Shown here piece by piece: positions 25,871-35,833 of a DNA stretch of 64,000 nucleotides; within the stretch, counting starts at the first letter, position 1; each line of letters starts with the position of its first letter. Below the pieces are notes generated by a model, which was given only the letters and a program-made list of their open reading frames with translations, was not told the DNA's origin and searched no databases. This DNA is from Neptuniibacter pectenicola (GTDB taxonomy: Bacteria > Pseudomonadota > Gammaproteobacteria > Pseudomonadales > Balneatricaceae), in assembly GCF_001597735.1 (NCBI RefSeq), contig NZ_LUTS01000008.1, positions 122,919 through 186,918 of the forward strand. The letters run 5' to 3'. Position numbers and translations under genes: made by a program.

Positions 25871-27271
25871 ATGCGTGCAATTAAACCTTACTCCCAAGCT
25901 GATTTAAACAGAGTGATTAATGAGTTAGCGACGACCTTGGGTGACCGCATCAACCTGTCCCCCTCAGTACGCGCGCAACATGGCGGTGGTGACGATAGTT
26001 ATGGCAACTTGCCACCCGATGCGGTGGTGTATCCTTTCAGTAATGAGGAGATCGCCCAGATCGTGGCGCTCTGCAATAAATACAAAATACCAGTTATTCC
26101 TTTTGGCGCAGGCTCATCTGTTGAGGGCCACCTTCTCGCCGTAAAAGGCGGTATATCTATTGATCTCTCTGAAATGAATCAGGTGATAGAGATTAATGCT
26201 GCGGATATGGATTGTCGCGTACAGGCGGGTGTGACACGGGAGGCGCTGAATAAAGCACTCCGTTATGACGGTTTGTTTTTCCCTATTGATCCGGGTGCTA
26301 ATGCCTCCATTGGAGGGATGGCCGCAACCCAAGCATCAGGTACCAACGCTGTTAAATACGGCACCATGAAGGATGCGGTGATCGGGTTAACAGCAATAAC
26401 TGCTGCAGGGGACATTATTAAAACCGGTTCACGGGCAAGGAAAAGCGCAGCAGGCTATGACCTGACGCAACTGCTGGTGGGCTCAGAGGGCACCTTAGCC
26501 GTTATCAGCGAGGTTCAATTACGCCTTCATCCTATTCCAGACACAATTAAAGCGGCGGTGTGCAGCTTTGAGAGCGTTGCTGCGGCGGTGGATACCGTTA
26601 TTAATGCGATGCAGATGGCCATCCCTATGGCAAGAATTGAGCTGCTTAATGGTTTGCAGATGCAGGCCTGTATACAGTACTCAAAACTGGAAGGGTTTGA
26701 GGCAAAGCCGACCCTGTTTATGGAGTTTCATGGCAGCGAAAGCAGTGTCGCCGAACAAGTCGCCCAACTCGAGGATATATGCCGTGAGTTTGGTGGCAGT
26801 GCGTTTAAGTGGGCCGAGAGTACAGAACAGCGCAATGAACTCTGGAAAGCGCGACATAATGCTTACCACGCAACACAGCAGTTACAAGCCAACAGTAAAG
26901 TGCTCACCACCGATGTATGTGTGCCGATCTCTAAATTAGCCAAAAGCATTTTGCAAGCCGAGCAGGATGCGCACGCTAGTCAGCTTCCTTGTACCCTTGT
27001 TGGTCATGTGGGCGATGGTAACTATCATCTACTCATTGTGATTGACCCAACAGACCATGCGCAAGTGGCTCGCGCCAAACAGCTCTCTGCTCAGGTAGTG
27101 GATACGGCTCTCAAGCTGGGGGGAACTTGTACCGGTGAGCACGGCATTGGGGTCGGTAAAAAAGATTACCTCAAGGTTGAGCATGCAACGGCCATCAATA
27201 TGATGAAATCAATCAAAATGGCACTCGATCCAAAGAATATCATGAACCCTGGCAAGATCTTCGACCTGTAA
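25871..27271 (+). CDS. FAD-linked D-lactate dehydrogenase (DLD/GlcD family)
   Basis: 466 residues. The FAD-binding PCMH fold holds PVIPFGAGSSVEGHLLAVKGGISIDLSEMN (pyrophosphate loop), ANASIGGMAATQASGTNAVKYGTM and LLVGSEGTLAVISEVQLRLHP. The C-terminal oxidase domain has the metal-site motifs HVGDGNYH and GEHGIGVGK and the usual ending NPGKIFDL. This is the layout of D-lactate dehydrogenase (cytochrome-linked) and glycolate oxidase GlcD. The close similarity in the FGAGSSVEGH region favours D-lactate or a related D-2-hydroxyacid. No glcE/glcF is adjacent, which argues against glycolate oxidase. It feeds electrons to cytochrome c or quinone. It is monocistronic. Confidence 0.88.
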   Translation: MRAIKPYSQADLNRVINELATTLGDRINLSPSVRAQHGGGDDSYGNLPPDAVVYPFSNEEIAQIVALCNKYKIPVIPFGAGSSVEGHLLAVKGGISIDLSEMNQVIEINAADMDCRVQAGVTREALNKALRYDGLFFPIDPGANASIGGMAATQASGTNAVKYGTMKDAVIGLTAITAAGDIIKTGSRARKSAAGYDLTQLLVGSEGTLAVISEVQLRLHPIPDTIKAAVCSFESVAAAVDTVINAMQMAIPMARIELLNGLQMQACIQYSKLEGFEAKPTLFMEFHGSESSVAEQVAQLEDICREFGGSAFKWAESTEQRNELWKARHNAYHATQQLQANSKVLTTDVCVPISKLAKSILQAEQDAHASQLPCTLVGHVGDGNYHLLIVIDPTDHAQVARAKQLSAQVVDTALKLGGTCTGEHGIGVGKKDYLKVEHATAINMMKSIKMALDPKNIMNPGKIFDL

Positions 27272-27300
27272 GCGCCCCTACCCATAAGCCGATTAAGGCA

Positions 27301-27738
27301 TTACTTTGGCGGGGACTCGAACCAGACTCGCCATGTGGTTGAGCCATTCATCTGTAGATAGTAACGTCCGGGGGATTCGAGCAGGTAACGCCCCTCGCCT
27401 CCACCGCCGATGTGTAGGTTTTCAATAATTTCCCCCTGCTCATTAAAAACCGCCATTACAAAGATAACCCCGTCACTTTGATAACGGAGTTGCGTCGGCT
27501 GCGTAATAGTAAAGGGGTCAGTCTTTAACGTATGCTTACCCGCAAATCGCGGCTCATCTGTGGCCATCAGCTCGTCAATCACTAAGTCATCGTAACAACG
27601 TAAACGGGCCGTAGTATCGTCGATGCTTTTACATTGGGCAAAAGCGCTTTTTACGGGATCATCCCCATTAACGGCAAGCGTCGGGGACGCCAAAAGCATT
27701 AACATTGTTACTAACAGGGGTGGCTTTAAACTCTCCAT
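27301..27738 (-). CDS. Secreted hypothetical protein
   Basis: 145 residues with a signal peptide (LLVTMLMLLASPTLA). The mature N-terminus reads CKSIDDTTARLRCYDDLV, a cysteine-pair motif shared by many small exported proteins annotated as type VI associated or DUF-type. A beta-rich domain with a glycine-rich loop (IGGGGEGRYLLESPGRYYLQMNG) follows, ending in WRVWFE. The combination looks like a small periplasmic beta-sandwich. Function is unknown. It follows another small secreted gene by 2 bp, so the two form a unit. Confidence 0.68.
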   Translation of the reverse strand: MESLKPPLLVTMLMLLASPTLAVNGDDPVKSAFAQCKSIDDTTARLRCYDDLVIDELMATDEPRFAGKHTLKTDPFTITQPTQLRYQSDGVIFVMAVFNEQGEIIENLHIGGGGEGRYLLESPGRYYLQMNGSTTWRVWFESPPK

Positions 27739-27740
27739 CT

Positions 27741-28037
27741 TTACTCTGAGCTCTGTAATAATTTTAAGCTATTAAACTGCTTAGCTTTGGTTTGTACTTT
27801 ACAGCTGCGTTCATCCTCGCCGTCACTGCACACCACATGAAGCCCATCAGGGTAATGACTCAAGTTTTTACAGTGGGCTAAAAATTCGATACTGCCATCC
27901 GATTTATCTGTCCGTGTAAGTTGATCTTGCACGCACTCTGATTTCATCATAATCAAGCGAATAACCTGATAATCCTGCACTGCGGCCATTCCTTCCATGG
28001 CGTAGAGCGCTATAACGACCATTAAAAATTTCTGCAC
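27741..28037 (-). CDS. Small secreted hypothetical protein
   Basis: 98 residues. The start MQKFLMVVIALYAMEGMAA gives a signal peptide. The mature part has four cysteines (C at CVQDQL, HCKNL, VCSDGEDERSCKV), fitting two disulfides in the periplasm. No family is recognised. It is the first gene of a two-gene minus-strand unit with the 145-residue secreted protein (2-bp gap). Confidence 0.65.
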   Translation of the reverse strand: MQKFLMVVIALYAMEGMAAVQDYQVIRLIMMKSECVQDQLTRTDKSDGSIEFLAHCKNLSHYPDGLHVVCSDGEDERSCKVQTKAKQFNSLKLLQSSE

Positions 28038-28151
28038 GAGGTTAACCCTACTCTCTTTTTTGTTGAGCCTACCATTAAAGATCGAGAACCCTGTTTTTTG
28101 GGAAACAGAAAAGCACCAAAGTATGACCTCATAATTCTAAGGGCCAGACAT

Positions 28152-28176
28152 AAAAAAGCGGCCCATATAGGGCCGC
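28152..28176 (-). terminator. Rho-independent terminator of exaC
   Basis: On the minus strand GCGGCCC pairs with GGGCCGC around a 5-base loop, followed by six T. It lies 73 bp after the exaC stop. Confidence 0.92.
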
Positions 28177-28248
28177 AATAATGCAAGAAGCTAGCTAAAT
28201 TAGCTTGTGCAAAGCGAAGACAAACAAACTTCGCTTAGAAACTTCTCC

Positions 28249-29769
28249 TTAGAAGAAGCCTAGAGGATTAGCGCTGTAGCTTACCAACATGTTTTTAGTC
28301 TGCTGGTAATGATCAAGCATCATCTTGTGGTTTTCACGGCCTACACCCGATTTCTTGTAACCACCGAATGCTGCGTGAGCTGGGTACAAGTGGTAGCAGT
28401 TCATCCAAACACGACCAGCCTGGATGCCACGACCCATGCGGTATGCAAGGTTAGTATCACGTGTCCATACGCCCGCACCAAGACCAAACTCAGTATCGTT
28501 AGCAATTTCTAACGCTTCTGCTTCGTCTTTGAAGGTAGTGATGGCAACCACTGGGCCAAAGATCTCTTCTTGGAAGACACGCATATCGTTTGTGCCTTTG
28601 ATCAGTGTTGGCTGGATGTAGTAACCCGTACCAAATTCACCGTCTAGTTTCTCGATACCGCCACCCATTAGGATTTCAGCACCTTCTTCACGACCGATAT
28701 CCATGTAACCTAGGATCTTGTCGAACTGTTCTTGAGACGCCTGCGCACCAACCATTGTTTCAGTATCAAGTGGGTTGCCACGTTTGATCAACTTAGCACG
28801 CTCGATTACTTTAGCGATGAATTCATCAGCGATATCTTCTTGAACAAGAATACGTGATGGACAAGTACATACTTCACCTTGGTTAAAGTAAGCAAGAACC
28901 GCACCTTCAATCGCTTTGCTAACAAACTCATCTTCTTGAGCTAGTACGTCTTTGAAGAATACGTTTGGAGACTTACCACCCAACTCAGTCGTAGAAGGAA
29001 TGATGTTTTCAGCAGCACATTTCATGATGTGCGAACCAACTGGCGTAGAACCAGTGAAAGCGATCTTAGCGATACGTGTGCTAGATGCTAGCGCTTGGCC
29101 TGCTTCAGCACCAAAACCGTTAACGATGTTTAGTGTACCTGCAGGTAGAAGGTCACCGATGCATTCCATCAAAATAAGGATAGAAACAGGTGTCTGCTCA
29201 GCAGGCTTAAGAACAATCGTGTTACCTGCGGCTAGCGCTGGAGCAATTTTCCAAGCAGCCATTAGCAATGGGAAGTTCCAAGGAATGATCTGACCAACAA
29301 CACCTAGTGGCTCATGGAAGTGGTAAGCAACGGTTGTTTCGTCGATTTCACCAATTGAACCTTCTTGTGCGCGGATACAACCTGCGAAATAACGGAAGTG
29401 ATCTGCCATTAGAGGCACATCGGCAGCAAGCGTTTCACGTACTGCTTTACCGTTATCCCATGTTTCAGCAACAGCGAGACGTTCTAGGTGCTCTTCAATA
29501 CGGTCAGCAATTTTAAGTAGAACGCCAGAACGCTCTGCTGTAGATGCTTTGCCCCAAGCACCTTTAGCTGCTTCAGCTGCATCGATAGCAGCGTTAATGT
29601 CTTCTTCCGTTGAACGTGGAATTTCGCAGATAGCTTCGCCTGTTACTGGCGAGTGATTTGTAAAATATTGTCCATTAATGGGCGCAACCCACTGACCATT
29701 GATAAAGTTTCCATAACGTTCTTTGAAAGAAACTACAGCGCCGTCTGTACCTGGCTTAGCGTAAATCAT
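28249..29769 (-). CDS. exaC: NAD-dependent acetaldehyde dehydrogenase (ExaC/PedI/AcoD type)
   Basis: 506 residues, the length of ExaC/AcoD enzymes. Motifs: [27 protein letters not shown] (cofactor site), FTGSTPVG, catalytic Glu in TELGGKSPN, catalytic Cys in GEVCTCPSR and [14 protein letters not shown] [10 protein letters not shown]. The [12 protein letters not shown] sequence is characteristic of the acetaldehyde dehydrogenases of ethanol and acetoin breakdown. It oxidises the aldehyde made by the periplasmic quinoprotein dehydrogenases. Codon use is strongly biased, like that of the two PQQ dehydrogenases, suggesting high expression. A candidate regulator site lies 118 bp upstream at 29887-29909, and a strong terminator follows. 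Confidence 0.93.
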   Translation of the reverse strand: MIYAKPGTDGAVVSFKERYGNFINGQWVAPINGQYFTNHSPVTGEAICEIPRSTEEDINAAIDAAEAAKGAWGKASTAERSGVLLKIADRIEEHLERLAVAETWDNGKAVRETLAADVPLMADHFRYFAGCIRAQEGSIGEIDETTVAYHFHEPLGVVGQIIPWNFPLLMAAWKIAPALAAGNTIVLKPAEQTPVSILILMECIGDLLPAGTLNIVNGFGAEAGQALASSTRIAKIAFTGSTPVGSHIMKCAAENIIPSTTELGGKSPNVFFKDVLAQEDEFVSKAIEGAVLAYFNQGEVCTCPSRILVQEDIADEFIAKVIERAKLIKRGNPLDTETMVGAQASQEQFDKILGYMDIGREEGAEILMGGGIEKLDGEFGTGYYIQPTLIKGTNDMRVFQEEIFGPVVAITTFKDEAEALEIANDTEFGLGAGVWTRDTNLAYRMGRGIQAGRVWMNCYHLYPAHAAFGGYKKSGVGRENHKMMLDHYQQTKNMLVSYSANPLGFF

Positions 29770-30147
29770 CTTCTAAATGCCTCTTGTTTTTATCTACTGT
29801 CAGGAGTGTTGGACAGTATGGTTATTTTTACATACCCATATTAGCGACCCATGAAGAAGCACAGGTATCATTCCTTGGCATCAAAAAAATACTTATTTGG
29901 TACTAGTTATCGCGGCCCCCGCTCAACATACATTGAGCATTCAAGCAGACTTTTTACACAGACATTTATTATAACCCACTGATAAATATTAGGTTTATTG
30001 TTTTCAATTCTCTTAATTTTGCACTATAAATAATAATATCCTAATTTATCGGTTTTTAGTGCTCATCACTAGAATTTGTGTACATTAATGACACTCAAGG
30101 ATATAAACGCCTAGTTAGTCGCCTTTTTATTGGGCCGGAGCAACGCA
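29770..30147. other. Divergent promoter region of exaC and the FRG gene
   Basis: 378 bp, very AT-rich between 29970 and 30060. It holds the candidate exa/ped box at 29887-29909 and the ribosome site of the FRG gene (GGAG at 30137-30140). No gene is seen. Confidence 0.55.
29887..29909 (+). promoter_or_regulatory. Candidate exa/ped regulator box upstream of exaC
   Basis: AAATACTTATTTG-GTACTAGTTA aligns with four or five boxes elsewhere in the locus on AAT, TACTT-like bases and GTACT. It is the weakest of the main set: the left half is shifted by about two bases. It lies 118 bp from the exaC start. Confidence 0.35.
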
Positions 30148-30948
30148 GTGACAAAGGTATACGAAGTAACAAGCTGGCAAGAATTTTTAACATTAGTCGA
30201 ATCTGAAGAGCTTCGAGGTTGGGCCTTTCGCGGCCAATGCGATGCCACATGGGATCTTGAAAGTTCACTCACTCGACGACTGAAACAGTTCGTGCCTCAA
30301 GCTCGCTGGGCTGAGCAAGAGGGCCGAGCCATCCGCGTATTTAAACGCAAAGCCCATTACTTTTTACATGATACCTCTGCGCTCAATGATGACTTTCGGT
30401 GCTTAGCACTGATGCAGCACCATGGCGCGCCCACACGACTCTTGGATTTTACCAAGTCACCTTATGTCGCAAGCTACTTTGCACTCCACTCCAGCACGAC
30501 AACGGCCGCAGTGTATGCCGTTAATACCCCCGCCCTATGGCATGAAGCAAAACCACCAGGCTTCCCTGAGCAAACAAGAGACGCTATAGACCCCCGTAAC
30601 CATGATCTACTGCATAGGTATTACCTGTCCAACCAATACCCCGTGGTATGGCCTGGAGAACCTTGGTCTATGGATCGACGGATTGTTGCCCAAGCCGGTA
30701 CCTTTATGATTCCCGGCAAGATTGACGTGTCTGTAGCCGAACTACTCACCAATTACGATTATAACGGTACAATCTTAGCCAAAATCATTATTCCAAATGA
30801 GATCCGTTCCGAAGCGATGGAGGCCCTTTATCGAATGAATATCAGTCACGCGACACTCTTTCCTGATCTGGATGGTTTAGCGCGCTCAATCTCTTATGAG
30901 TTGGAAGCGAGCTGGGTGGGCTCTTCAGCTAACCCTGATTCCAATTAA
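30148..30948 (+). CDS. FRG-domain protein
   Basis: I start at GTG 30148, which has GGAG with a 7-base spacer; a TTG at 30130 in frame has no site. The protein is 266 residues. The FRG domain signature is clear: WAFRGQ near 22, then LALMQHHGAPTRLLDFTKSPYVASYFAL (about 90-118), and later RIVAQAGTFMIP with ISHATLFPDLDGLARSI at the end. The FRG domain was named for its Phe-Arg-Gly motif, its activity is not firmly known, and such proteins are frequent in phage-defence and mobile contexts. Here it stands alone between metabolic genes, divergent from exaC. Nothing links it functionally to alcohol oxidation. Confidence 0.85.
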   Translation: MTKVYEVTSWQEFLTLVESEELRGWAFRGQCDATWDLESSLTRRLKQFVPQARWAEQEGRAIRVFKRKAHYFLHDTSALNDDFRCLALMQHHGAPTRLLDFTKSPYVASYFALHSSTTTAAVYAVNTPALWHEAKPPGFPEQTRDAIDPRNHDLLHRYYLSNQYPVVWPGEPWSMDRRIVAQAGTFMIPGKIDVSVAELLTNYDYNGTILAKIIIPNEIRSEAMEALYRMNISHATLFPDLDGLARSISYELEASWVGSSANPDSN

Positions 30949-31127
30949 ACCTACCGCCGAGTGATAAAATAAAGGAATAGCAGGGCTAAAAGCAGATTGA
31001 GACGCATAAGCGCTTAATAGCCCTCTGCTAAATCGATCATTAATTTTCACCGCGCTGATCTATCTCAATAGATAAATAGAGCCACTCTCATTACAATGCG
31101 ACTACTTATACTCATTAGGTAGTCACA

Positions 31128-31787
31128 ATGTATTCCCAAGCCCCAGAGATAGAGTCCATTAACGCATGGACATCCCCGCTCTTCGTCACCACAAACCCAG
31201 ATCATGAATTTATCAAAGACGACCTGTTGGCTTATATCTATGAGTATCAAAGAAACCAATCCCATGCGATTGATAGTCATGTGGCCATAACCGCCAAACA
31301 TCAGCTATTTGAAAGCAAATTGAATTTTCTTGAAGCGGATTCTCCCGTCATTATTGAAGCCCGCAGAATGCTTGAAGAACTGCTCTCTGCCGTTGTGACC
31401 GAAGTGAACCGTGGCTACTGGCCAGAAGGCGCTGAAGGTGAAGCAAGTATCATAGAGTCATGGTTTCATGTCACAAAAGATGGGGGCTATCACGATATCC
31501 ACTCTCACCCAAACTGCTCATGGTGTGGCATCTATTATTTAGAGCCGGGAGAGTGCGCACTGGATGCCCGCAATGGAGTTAATCGCTTTTATGACCCAAG
31601 AATCAATGCGGACCATTATGCCGATGCCGGCACCGCTTATTTAGGCGAGCAAGGCTTCTGGGACTTTGAGCCAGTGGAGGGACAAATTGTTATCTTCCCC
31701 TCCTATCTTAAACACTCTGCACTGCCCTACTTTGGGAAAAAAGATAGAGTGGTTGTCGCCTTTAACAGCATTATAGATTTGGTTTAA
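31128..31787 (+). CDS. Putative 2-oxoglutarate-Fe(II) oxygenase (TIGR02466-type)
   Basis: 219 residues. Iron and cosubstrate ligands are visible: the HDIHSHPNCSWCGIYYLEPG segment supplies the first His and the strand of the double-stranded beta-helix. VIFPSYLKHSALPYFGKKDRVVVAFN supplies the distal His and the Arg that binds 2-oxoglutarate. This pattern matches a family of small phage and bacterial hydroxylases with unknown substrates. The gene is monocistronic with a strong terminator at 31817-31844. Just upstream, GACTAC (31100-31105) can pair with GTAGTC (31119-31124), which would occlude the weak AGG ribosome site next to ATG 31128. Confidence 0.78.
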   Translation: MYSQAPEIESINAWTSPLFVTTNPDHEFIKDDLLAYIYEYQRNQSHAIDSHVAITAKHQLFESKLNFLEADSPVIIEARRMLEELLSAVVTEVNRGYWPEGAEGEASIIESWFHVTKDGGYHDIHSHPNCSWCGIYYLEPGECALDARNGVNRFYDPRINADHYADAGTAYLGEQGFWDFEPVEGQIVIFPSYLKHSALPYFGKKDRVVVAFNSIIDLV

Positions 31788-31816
31788 TCAGCAAACAGAC
31801 CTTGAGCAATCCCATC

Positions 31817-31844
31817 ACCGACTGTCGCACCCAGTCGGTTTTTT
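31817..31844 (+). terminator. Rho-independent terminator after the oxygenase gene
   Basis: ACCGACTG pairs with CAGTCGGT around a 7-base loop, followed by six T. Confidence 0.93.
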
Positions 31845-31958
31845 ATCTCCCGACTCTTTACGTTGCAGGTTCTACTCAGGACATTAGATCGATTAATCAC
31901 CGGTGCAAGCCACAATAAACACACGGGCTATCCGTAAATCAAACTGTACTTTAAACAG

Positions 31959-31988
31959 AAAAAAGCCAACTACATGAGTTGGCTTTTT
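31959..31988 (-). terminator. Bidirectional terminator after the PedH-type dehydrogenase
   Basis: AAAAAAGCCAACT pairs with AGTTGGCTTTTT around a 5-base loop. On the minus strand it ends the PQQ dehydrogenase transcript 57 bp after its stop. Confidence 0.9.
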
Positions 31989-32044
31989 ATGCTGGGACAG
32001 GCTAAGCACTGGTTACAGTGCTTAGTCGTAATTCCGAAGAATTA

Positions 32045-33793
32045 CTAAGGTAGTTTGAATGTCCAAACTGTGCCACCTTGGTTAAGGTGTTTAACACGTT
32101 TAGCCACTTCACCACCCCATAAAGGTACTGCACCACCCCAACCAGAAACAACAGATAGGTACTGTGCACCATCCTGTTCCCAAGTGATTGGAGAGCCTAC
32201 GATACCTGAACCTGTGTTGAACTTGAATTCAACATTACCGTTCTTAGCGTTTAGACCAAGCAAGTAACCTTCAGGCGTACCGAAGAATACTAGGTTACCT
32301 TTAGTTGATAACACACCACCCCATAGAGGAGAGTAGTTTTTGTAACGCCATACTTCTTTACCCGTTTTTGGATCCATCGCACGCATAACACCAATGTAGT
32401 CATCATTCATTGGTTTAATTGTGAATCCAGCACCTAGGTAAGCAGCACCTTTCTTATAGGCTGTTGGCTCATTCCAGATATCCATCGCCCATTCGTTTGA
32501 TGGTACATAGAACAGACCTGTATCTTGGCTGTAAGAGATAGGCATCCAGTTTTTACCACCCAAGAAACCTGGGACAGCGTGTACAGAACTACCTTTCTTA
32601 CCATCTTTAGAGTCAGCAGGGTTACCTGGACGGAACGCTTCATCATAAATTGGACGGCCAGTCTTAGGATCTAGACCTTTAGCCCAAGTAATTTCGTCTA
32701 TAAATGGGAAGCCTCGGATGAAATCACCGTTTTCACGATTCAAGACATACATGAAACCGTTACGGTCAGCTGTTGCAGCCGCTTTAACCGTTTTACCACC
32801 TTCTTTATAGTCAAAAGAAACCAGCTCGTTTACACCATCGTAATCCCAGCCATCATGTGGAGTAGTCTGGAAATGCCATACGATTTTACCTGTATCAGGG
32901 TCAATTGCTAGACGAGAAGATGAGAACAAGTTATCACCTGGACGTAGGTGAGAGTTCCATGGTGCAGGGTTACCTGTACCGAAGAACAGTAGATCAACGT
33001 CAGCGTCGTATGTGCCGCCTAACCATGTAGCAGCACCACCGCTTTTCCATAGATCACCAGGCCATGTTTTACCTGCTTGGCCACCGGAAATGCCGTTCTC
33101 AACTTTCTTACCATCTTTCCAGATGTAGCCCATGTGGCCTTCAACGGTAGGACGAGTCCAAGCAAGTTTGCCTGTTTTAGCATCGTAAGCTTCAACTTTA
33201 CCAACGATACCAAACTCACCACCAGATACACCAGTGATTACCTTGCCTTTTACAATGATTGGCGCAGCGGTAATAGAGTAACCCGCTTTGTAATCTTCAA
33301 CAGTTTTCTTCCAAACAACCTTACCCGTCTTGTTGTTTAGGGCAACAAGTTTAGCGTCAAGCGTACCGAAGATAACTAGGTCATCATAAAGTGCAACACC
33401 ACGGTTAATAACGTCACAGCAAGGCATGATGCCGTCAGGTAGACGTGCATTGTATTCCCATAGCTCTTCACCTGTTTTAGTGTCAACAGCGAATACACGA
33501 GAGTAAGATGCAGTAACGTACATTACGCCATCTTTAACCATCGGCTGTGATTCTTGACCGCGCTGTTTTTCACCACCAAAAGAAAACGCCCAAACCGGAC
33601 GCATATCTTTAACTGTTTCTGTATTGATTTTGTCCATTGGACTATAGCGCTGACCACGAAGGCCCATGCCGTAAGTCAATACATCACCTGTTGTCATCTG
33701 GTCGTTAAGGATATCTTTATCAGTAACACCAGCTTGAGCCGTGCCTGCAATAGCCATTGCTGCAACTAAGGCTGACAGAGTGAATTTCTTCAT
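32045..33793 (-). CDS. pedH: PQQ-dependent alcohol dehydrogenase, lanthanide type (PedH/XoxF-like)
   Basis: 582 residues with a signal peptide ([16 protein letters not shown]). The eight-bladed quinoprotein propeller shows W-motifs, the vicinal disulfide in PCCDVINRG, and GNPAPWN. The catalytic Asp317 in GWDYDG is followed two residues later by Asp319. That second Asp is the known extra ligand of lanthanide-dependent XoxF/PedH enzymes and is absent in calcium enzymes. It oxidises alcohols in the periplasm and passes electrons to cytochrome c. A strong Shine-Dalgarno (GAGGAG) precedes ATG. It follows the metallohydrolase gene after a 297-bp gap with its own presumed promoter. Codon bias implies high expression. 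The metal assignment is from the motif; the alcohol range is not readable. Confidence 0.92.
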   Translation of the reverse strand: MKKFTLSALVAAMAIAGTAQAGVTDKDILNDQMTTGDVLTYGMGLRGQRYSPMDKINTETVKDMRPVWAFSFGGEKQRGQESQPMVKDGVMYVTASYSRVFAVDTKTGEELWEYNARLPDGIMPCCDVINRGVALYDDLVIFGTLDAKLVALNNKTGKVVWKKTVEDYKAGYSITAAPIIVKGKVITGVSGGEFGIVGKVEAYDAKTGKLAWTRPTVEGHMGYIWKDGKKVENGISGGQAGKTWPGDLWKSGGAATWLGGTYDADVDLLFFGTGNPAPWNSHLRPGDNLFSSSRLAIDPDTGKIVWHFQTTPHDGWDYDGVNELVSFDYKEGGKTVKAAATADRNGFMYVLNRENGDFIRGFPFIDEITWAKGLDPKTGRPIYDEAFRPGNPADSKDGKKGSSVHAVPGFLGGKNWMPISYSQDTGLFYVPSNEWAMDIWNEPTAYKKGAAYLGAGFTIKPMNDDYIGVMRAMDPKTGKEVWRYKNYSPLWGGVLSTKGNLVFFGTPEGYLLGLNAKNGNVEFKFNTGSGIVGSPITWEQDGAQYLSVVSGWGGAVPLWGGEVAKRVKHLNQGGTVWTFKLP

Positions 33794-34090
33794 TGTACGC
33801 TCCTCTACGGATATTTATTATTAGCGTTCAGAGAGAGTCGGGAAAAATTCCCAATCCATGCCCTCATTGTTTTTCTTTACCGCTTTTTCAACAATTAAAC
33901 AGCGGAAGTAGTTTCTTCATCCCTTAGTAGTAATACCAGAAAGACATAAAATACGAGACAATACCTAACGGGGCGCTTATTCTTTTCAATTCAATAAGTT
34001 AGCAGCCTTGGCGGCTGCTATATAAAGAGAACATCTTACAGGATAAATTCTAGTCGAATTTCAGGAAAGGAACAGGAGAAAGGGAAAATA
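33794..34090. other. Promoter region of the lanthanide-type dehydrogenase with a stem-loop
   Basis: 297 bp. A perfect 8-bp stem, TAGCAGCC / GGCTGCTA (34000-34020), just after the metallohydrolase stop could limit read-through, though no T-run follows. At 33901-33915 the minus strand reads GAAACTACTTCCGCT, a partial match to the exa/ped box of the locus. Confidence 0.45.
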
Positions 34091-35014
34091 TCAGAAATAC
34101 AGCTCTTCATACTTGGGATAAAGGTGGGCAACGGTCTTAACAAACTCTGTTCGAGTCAGTTGAATCGAATCAAACTCAGCACTAATCGGCAGTCTAATCA
34201 CCTCCGTCATACTCAGCCCCGCTTTTGCTGCGTCTGTTAATGTATTATCCAACCACTGTAAATAAGATTTCATCTGCGCTAAAGGACGATGATCCATCGT
34301 AACAGGACCATGGCCCGGTACGATATGCGTGTACTTAAAGCTTTCAAGTCGATCAATCTCATCCATCCAGATCGCTAACCCTGGCGTATGAGGCGTTGTG
34401 AGTGCCCGCTGATAAAACACGATATCTGACGCAAATAGTACGCCTGTTTTTTCATCATAGATGACAAGGTCAGCACCGCTATGGCCTGAAAAAGCGCTCA
34501 GCTGAAAACGGTGACTGCCCAACGTTAAATGATCAGACTCAATTACCCTAGTCGGTAGCTGAACTTCAGTGGAGCGCATCCAGTCGCCCACTAAGCGGTA
34601 CATATTCTCAGCAAAGTTATCGCCATCCCGTTGTATCTGTTGCTTAGTTTTAGGCAGGGAGAATATCTCAATATCCTTAAACGCCTGATTACCTAAAAAA
34701 TGGTCCGGGTGTTGATGGGTATTAAAAACGTATTTAATCGGCTTATCCGTTACAGAGGCAATAACTGCCCGCATCTCTTTGCCGTATTTTAACGAAGGAC
34801 CGGTATCAATAACGACAACACCATCCTCAGTAACCACGAAGCTTGTATTAACGATGTTTCCTCCATTTCTATTGGAAAAATCCTCAAGCTTCCCCTGCAA
34901 GACCCATGTGTTGTCAGCAATTTTTTGTGGCTTTAAATCATAACTGAGAGGAGCCGCTATAAGCGGCCCTGCGACAAAGAGTAAACTAGCTACAACTATC
35001 TTTTTGCTAATCAT
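34091..35014 (-). CDS. Quinoprotein relay system zinc metallohydrolase (MBL fold)
   Basis: 307 residues with a signal peptide (VVASLLFVAGPLIAA). The metallo-beta-lactamase fold is complete: THQHPDHFLGN (HxHxDH, metal site), SGHSGADLV, FASDIVF (bridging Asp) and PGHGPVT. Its family is known from quinoprotein dehydrogenase operons and is related to SoxH. The specific reaction is unproven; sulfide-relay or carrier maintenance has been suggested. It follows the SoxYZ-like carrier gene by 17 bp in the operon pedF-(moxJ-like)-soxYZ-like-hydrolase. Confidence 0.88.
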   Translation of the reverse strand: MISKKIVVASLLFVAGPLIAAPLSYDLKPQKIADNTWVLQGKLEDFSNRNGGNIVNTSFVVTEDGVVVIDTGPSLKYGKEMRAVIASVTDKPIKYVFNTHQHPDHFLGNQAFKDIEIFSLPKTKQQIQRDGDNFAENMYRLVGDWMRSTEVQLPTRVIESDHLTLGSHRFQLSAFSGHSGADLVIYDEKTGVLFASDIVFYQRALTTPHTPGLAIWMDEIDRLESFKYTHIVPGHGPVTMDHRPLAQMKSYLQWLDNTLTDAAKAGLSMTEVIRLPISAEFDSIQLTRTEFVKTVAHLYPKYEELYF

Positions 35015-35031
35015 TGCGATACTCCCAAAGC

Positions 35032-35781
35032 TTAAAGCCCTTGCTCAAATTCGTTACCACCATTATCCCTTAACCAGATGCTGTGCTTTTTAGACGCATC
35101 TCGAACATCAAAGGTAATAACCGGGTTTTCGCTCACGGGTGGCGATAGCTCCATGCGTGCTAACGGCTCACCATCCTCAGAACGAACGGAAATGGTCTCG
35201 ATATAAAATTCAGGGATTGCATCAACAAGTCCCGTATCCATCGGATGGATAACCTTGAATTTATAGCGTCCGCCCTCTTCTCTTGGGAATAAACGGCTCT
35301 TCATTTCACCTAAATGGCTTTCCCAATATGGATCAGCGTTTGCCATGCTCGGTGTTGAGCATCCTCCGCCTGCAGCCTCTAGGTAACGCCCACCTACATG
35401 CCAGACACCATCTTTCGTCAGAACAGCGGCTCTAACCGCAGTGCTTTGCTGAACTTTTATCCTTAACGAGATGCGAGGAATGATGTCGGGATGGGGGTAG
35501 TAGGTAAAGATGTGTTGAATTGGATTGAGATCTGCCCAAGAGATAATGCGCTGAATATCTCCGCTCAATGCACTTGCATCTACGGTGATGGGTACTTGCG
35601 TTGGGTCTTCAGCAAACTCTGGTAGTTCGACCTTTACTCTGTCATCAAAGACATAAGGCTCATTACCTATGAATGTTTGACGCATGTAATCCCAAAGCGG
35701 AGATTCTAAGGGATCAGGAACCGCATAGGCTGGAAATGATATTACCGCACTCAATACTAGGGCTGATAATTTACGCTTCAT
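35032..35781 (-). CDS. Quinoprotein dehydrogenase-associated SoxYZ-like carrier protein
   Basis: 249 residues with a signal peptide (LSALVLSAVISFPAYA). The N-terminal half resembles SoxY and carries the cysteine of the swinging arm in EAAGGGCSTPSM. The C-terminal half (about 150-249) is SoxZ-like (HPMDTGLVDAIPEFYIET, ending in RDNGG). In thiosulfate oxidation SoxYZ carries sulfur on that cysteine. Fused versions occur beside PQQ dehydrogenases with unknown substrate. It is 52 bp after the binding-protein gene and 17 bp before the metallohydrolase. Confidence 0.88.
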   Translation of the reverse strand: MKRKLSALVLSAVISFPAYAVPDPLESPLWDYMRQTFIGNEPYVFDDRVKVELPEFAEDPTQVPITVDASALSGDIQRIISWADLNPIQHIFTYYPHPDIIPRISLRIKVQQSTAVRAAVLTKDGVWHVGGRYLEAAGGGCSTPSMANADPYWESHLGEMKSRLFPREEGGRYKFKVIHPMDTGLVDAIPEFYIETISVRSEDGEPLARMELSPPVSENPVITFDVRDASKKHSIWLRDNGGNEFEQGL

Positions 35782-35833
35782 CGTTTAACCCCTTAATTAT
35801 TTTTATTAATGTTAAATCATTATGAAAAAGACA

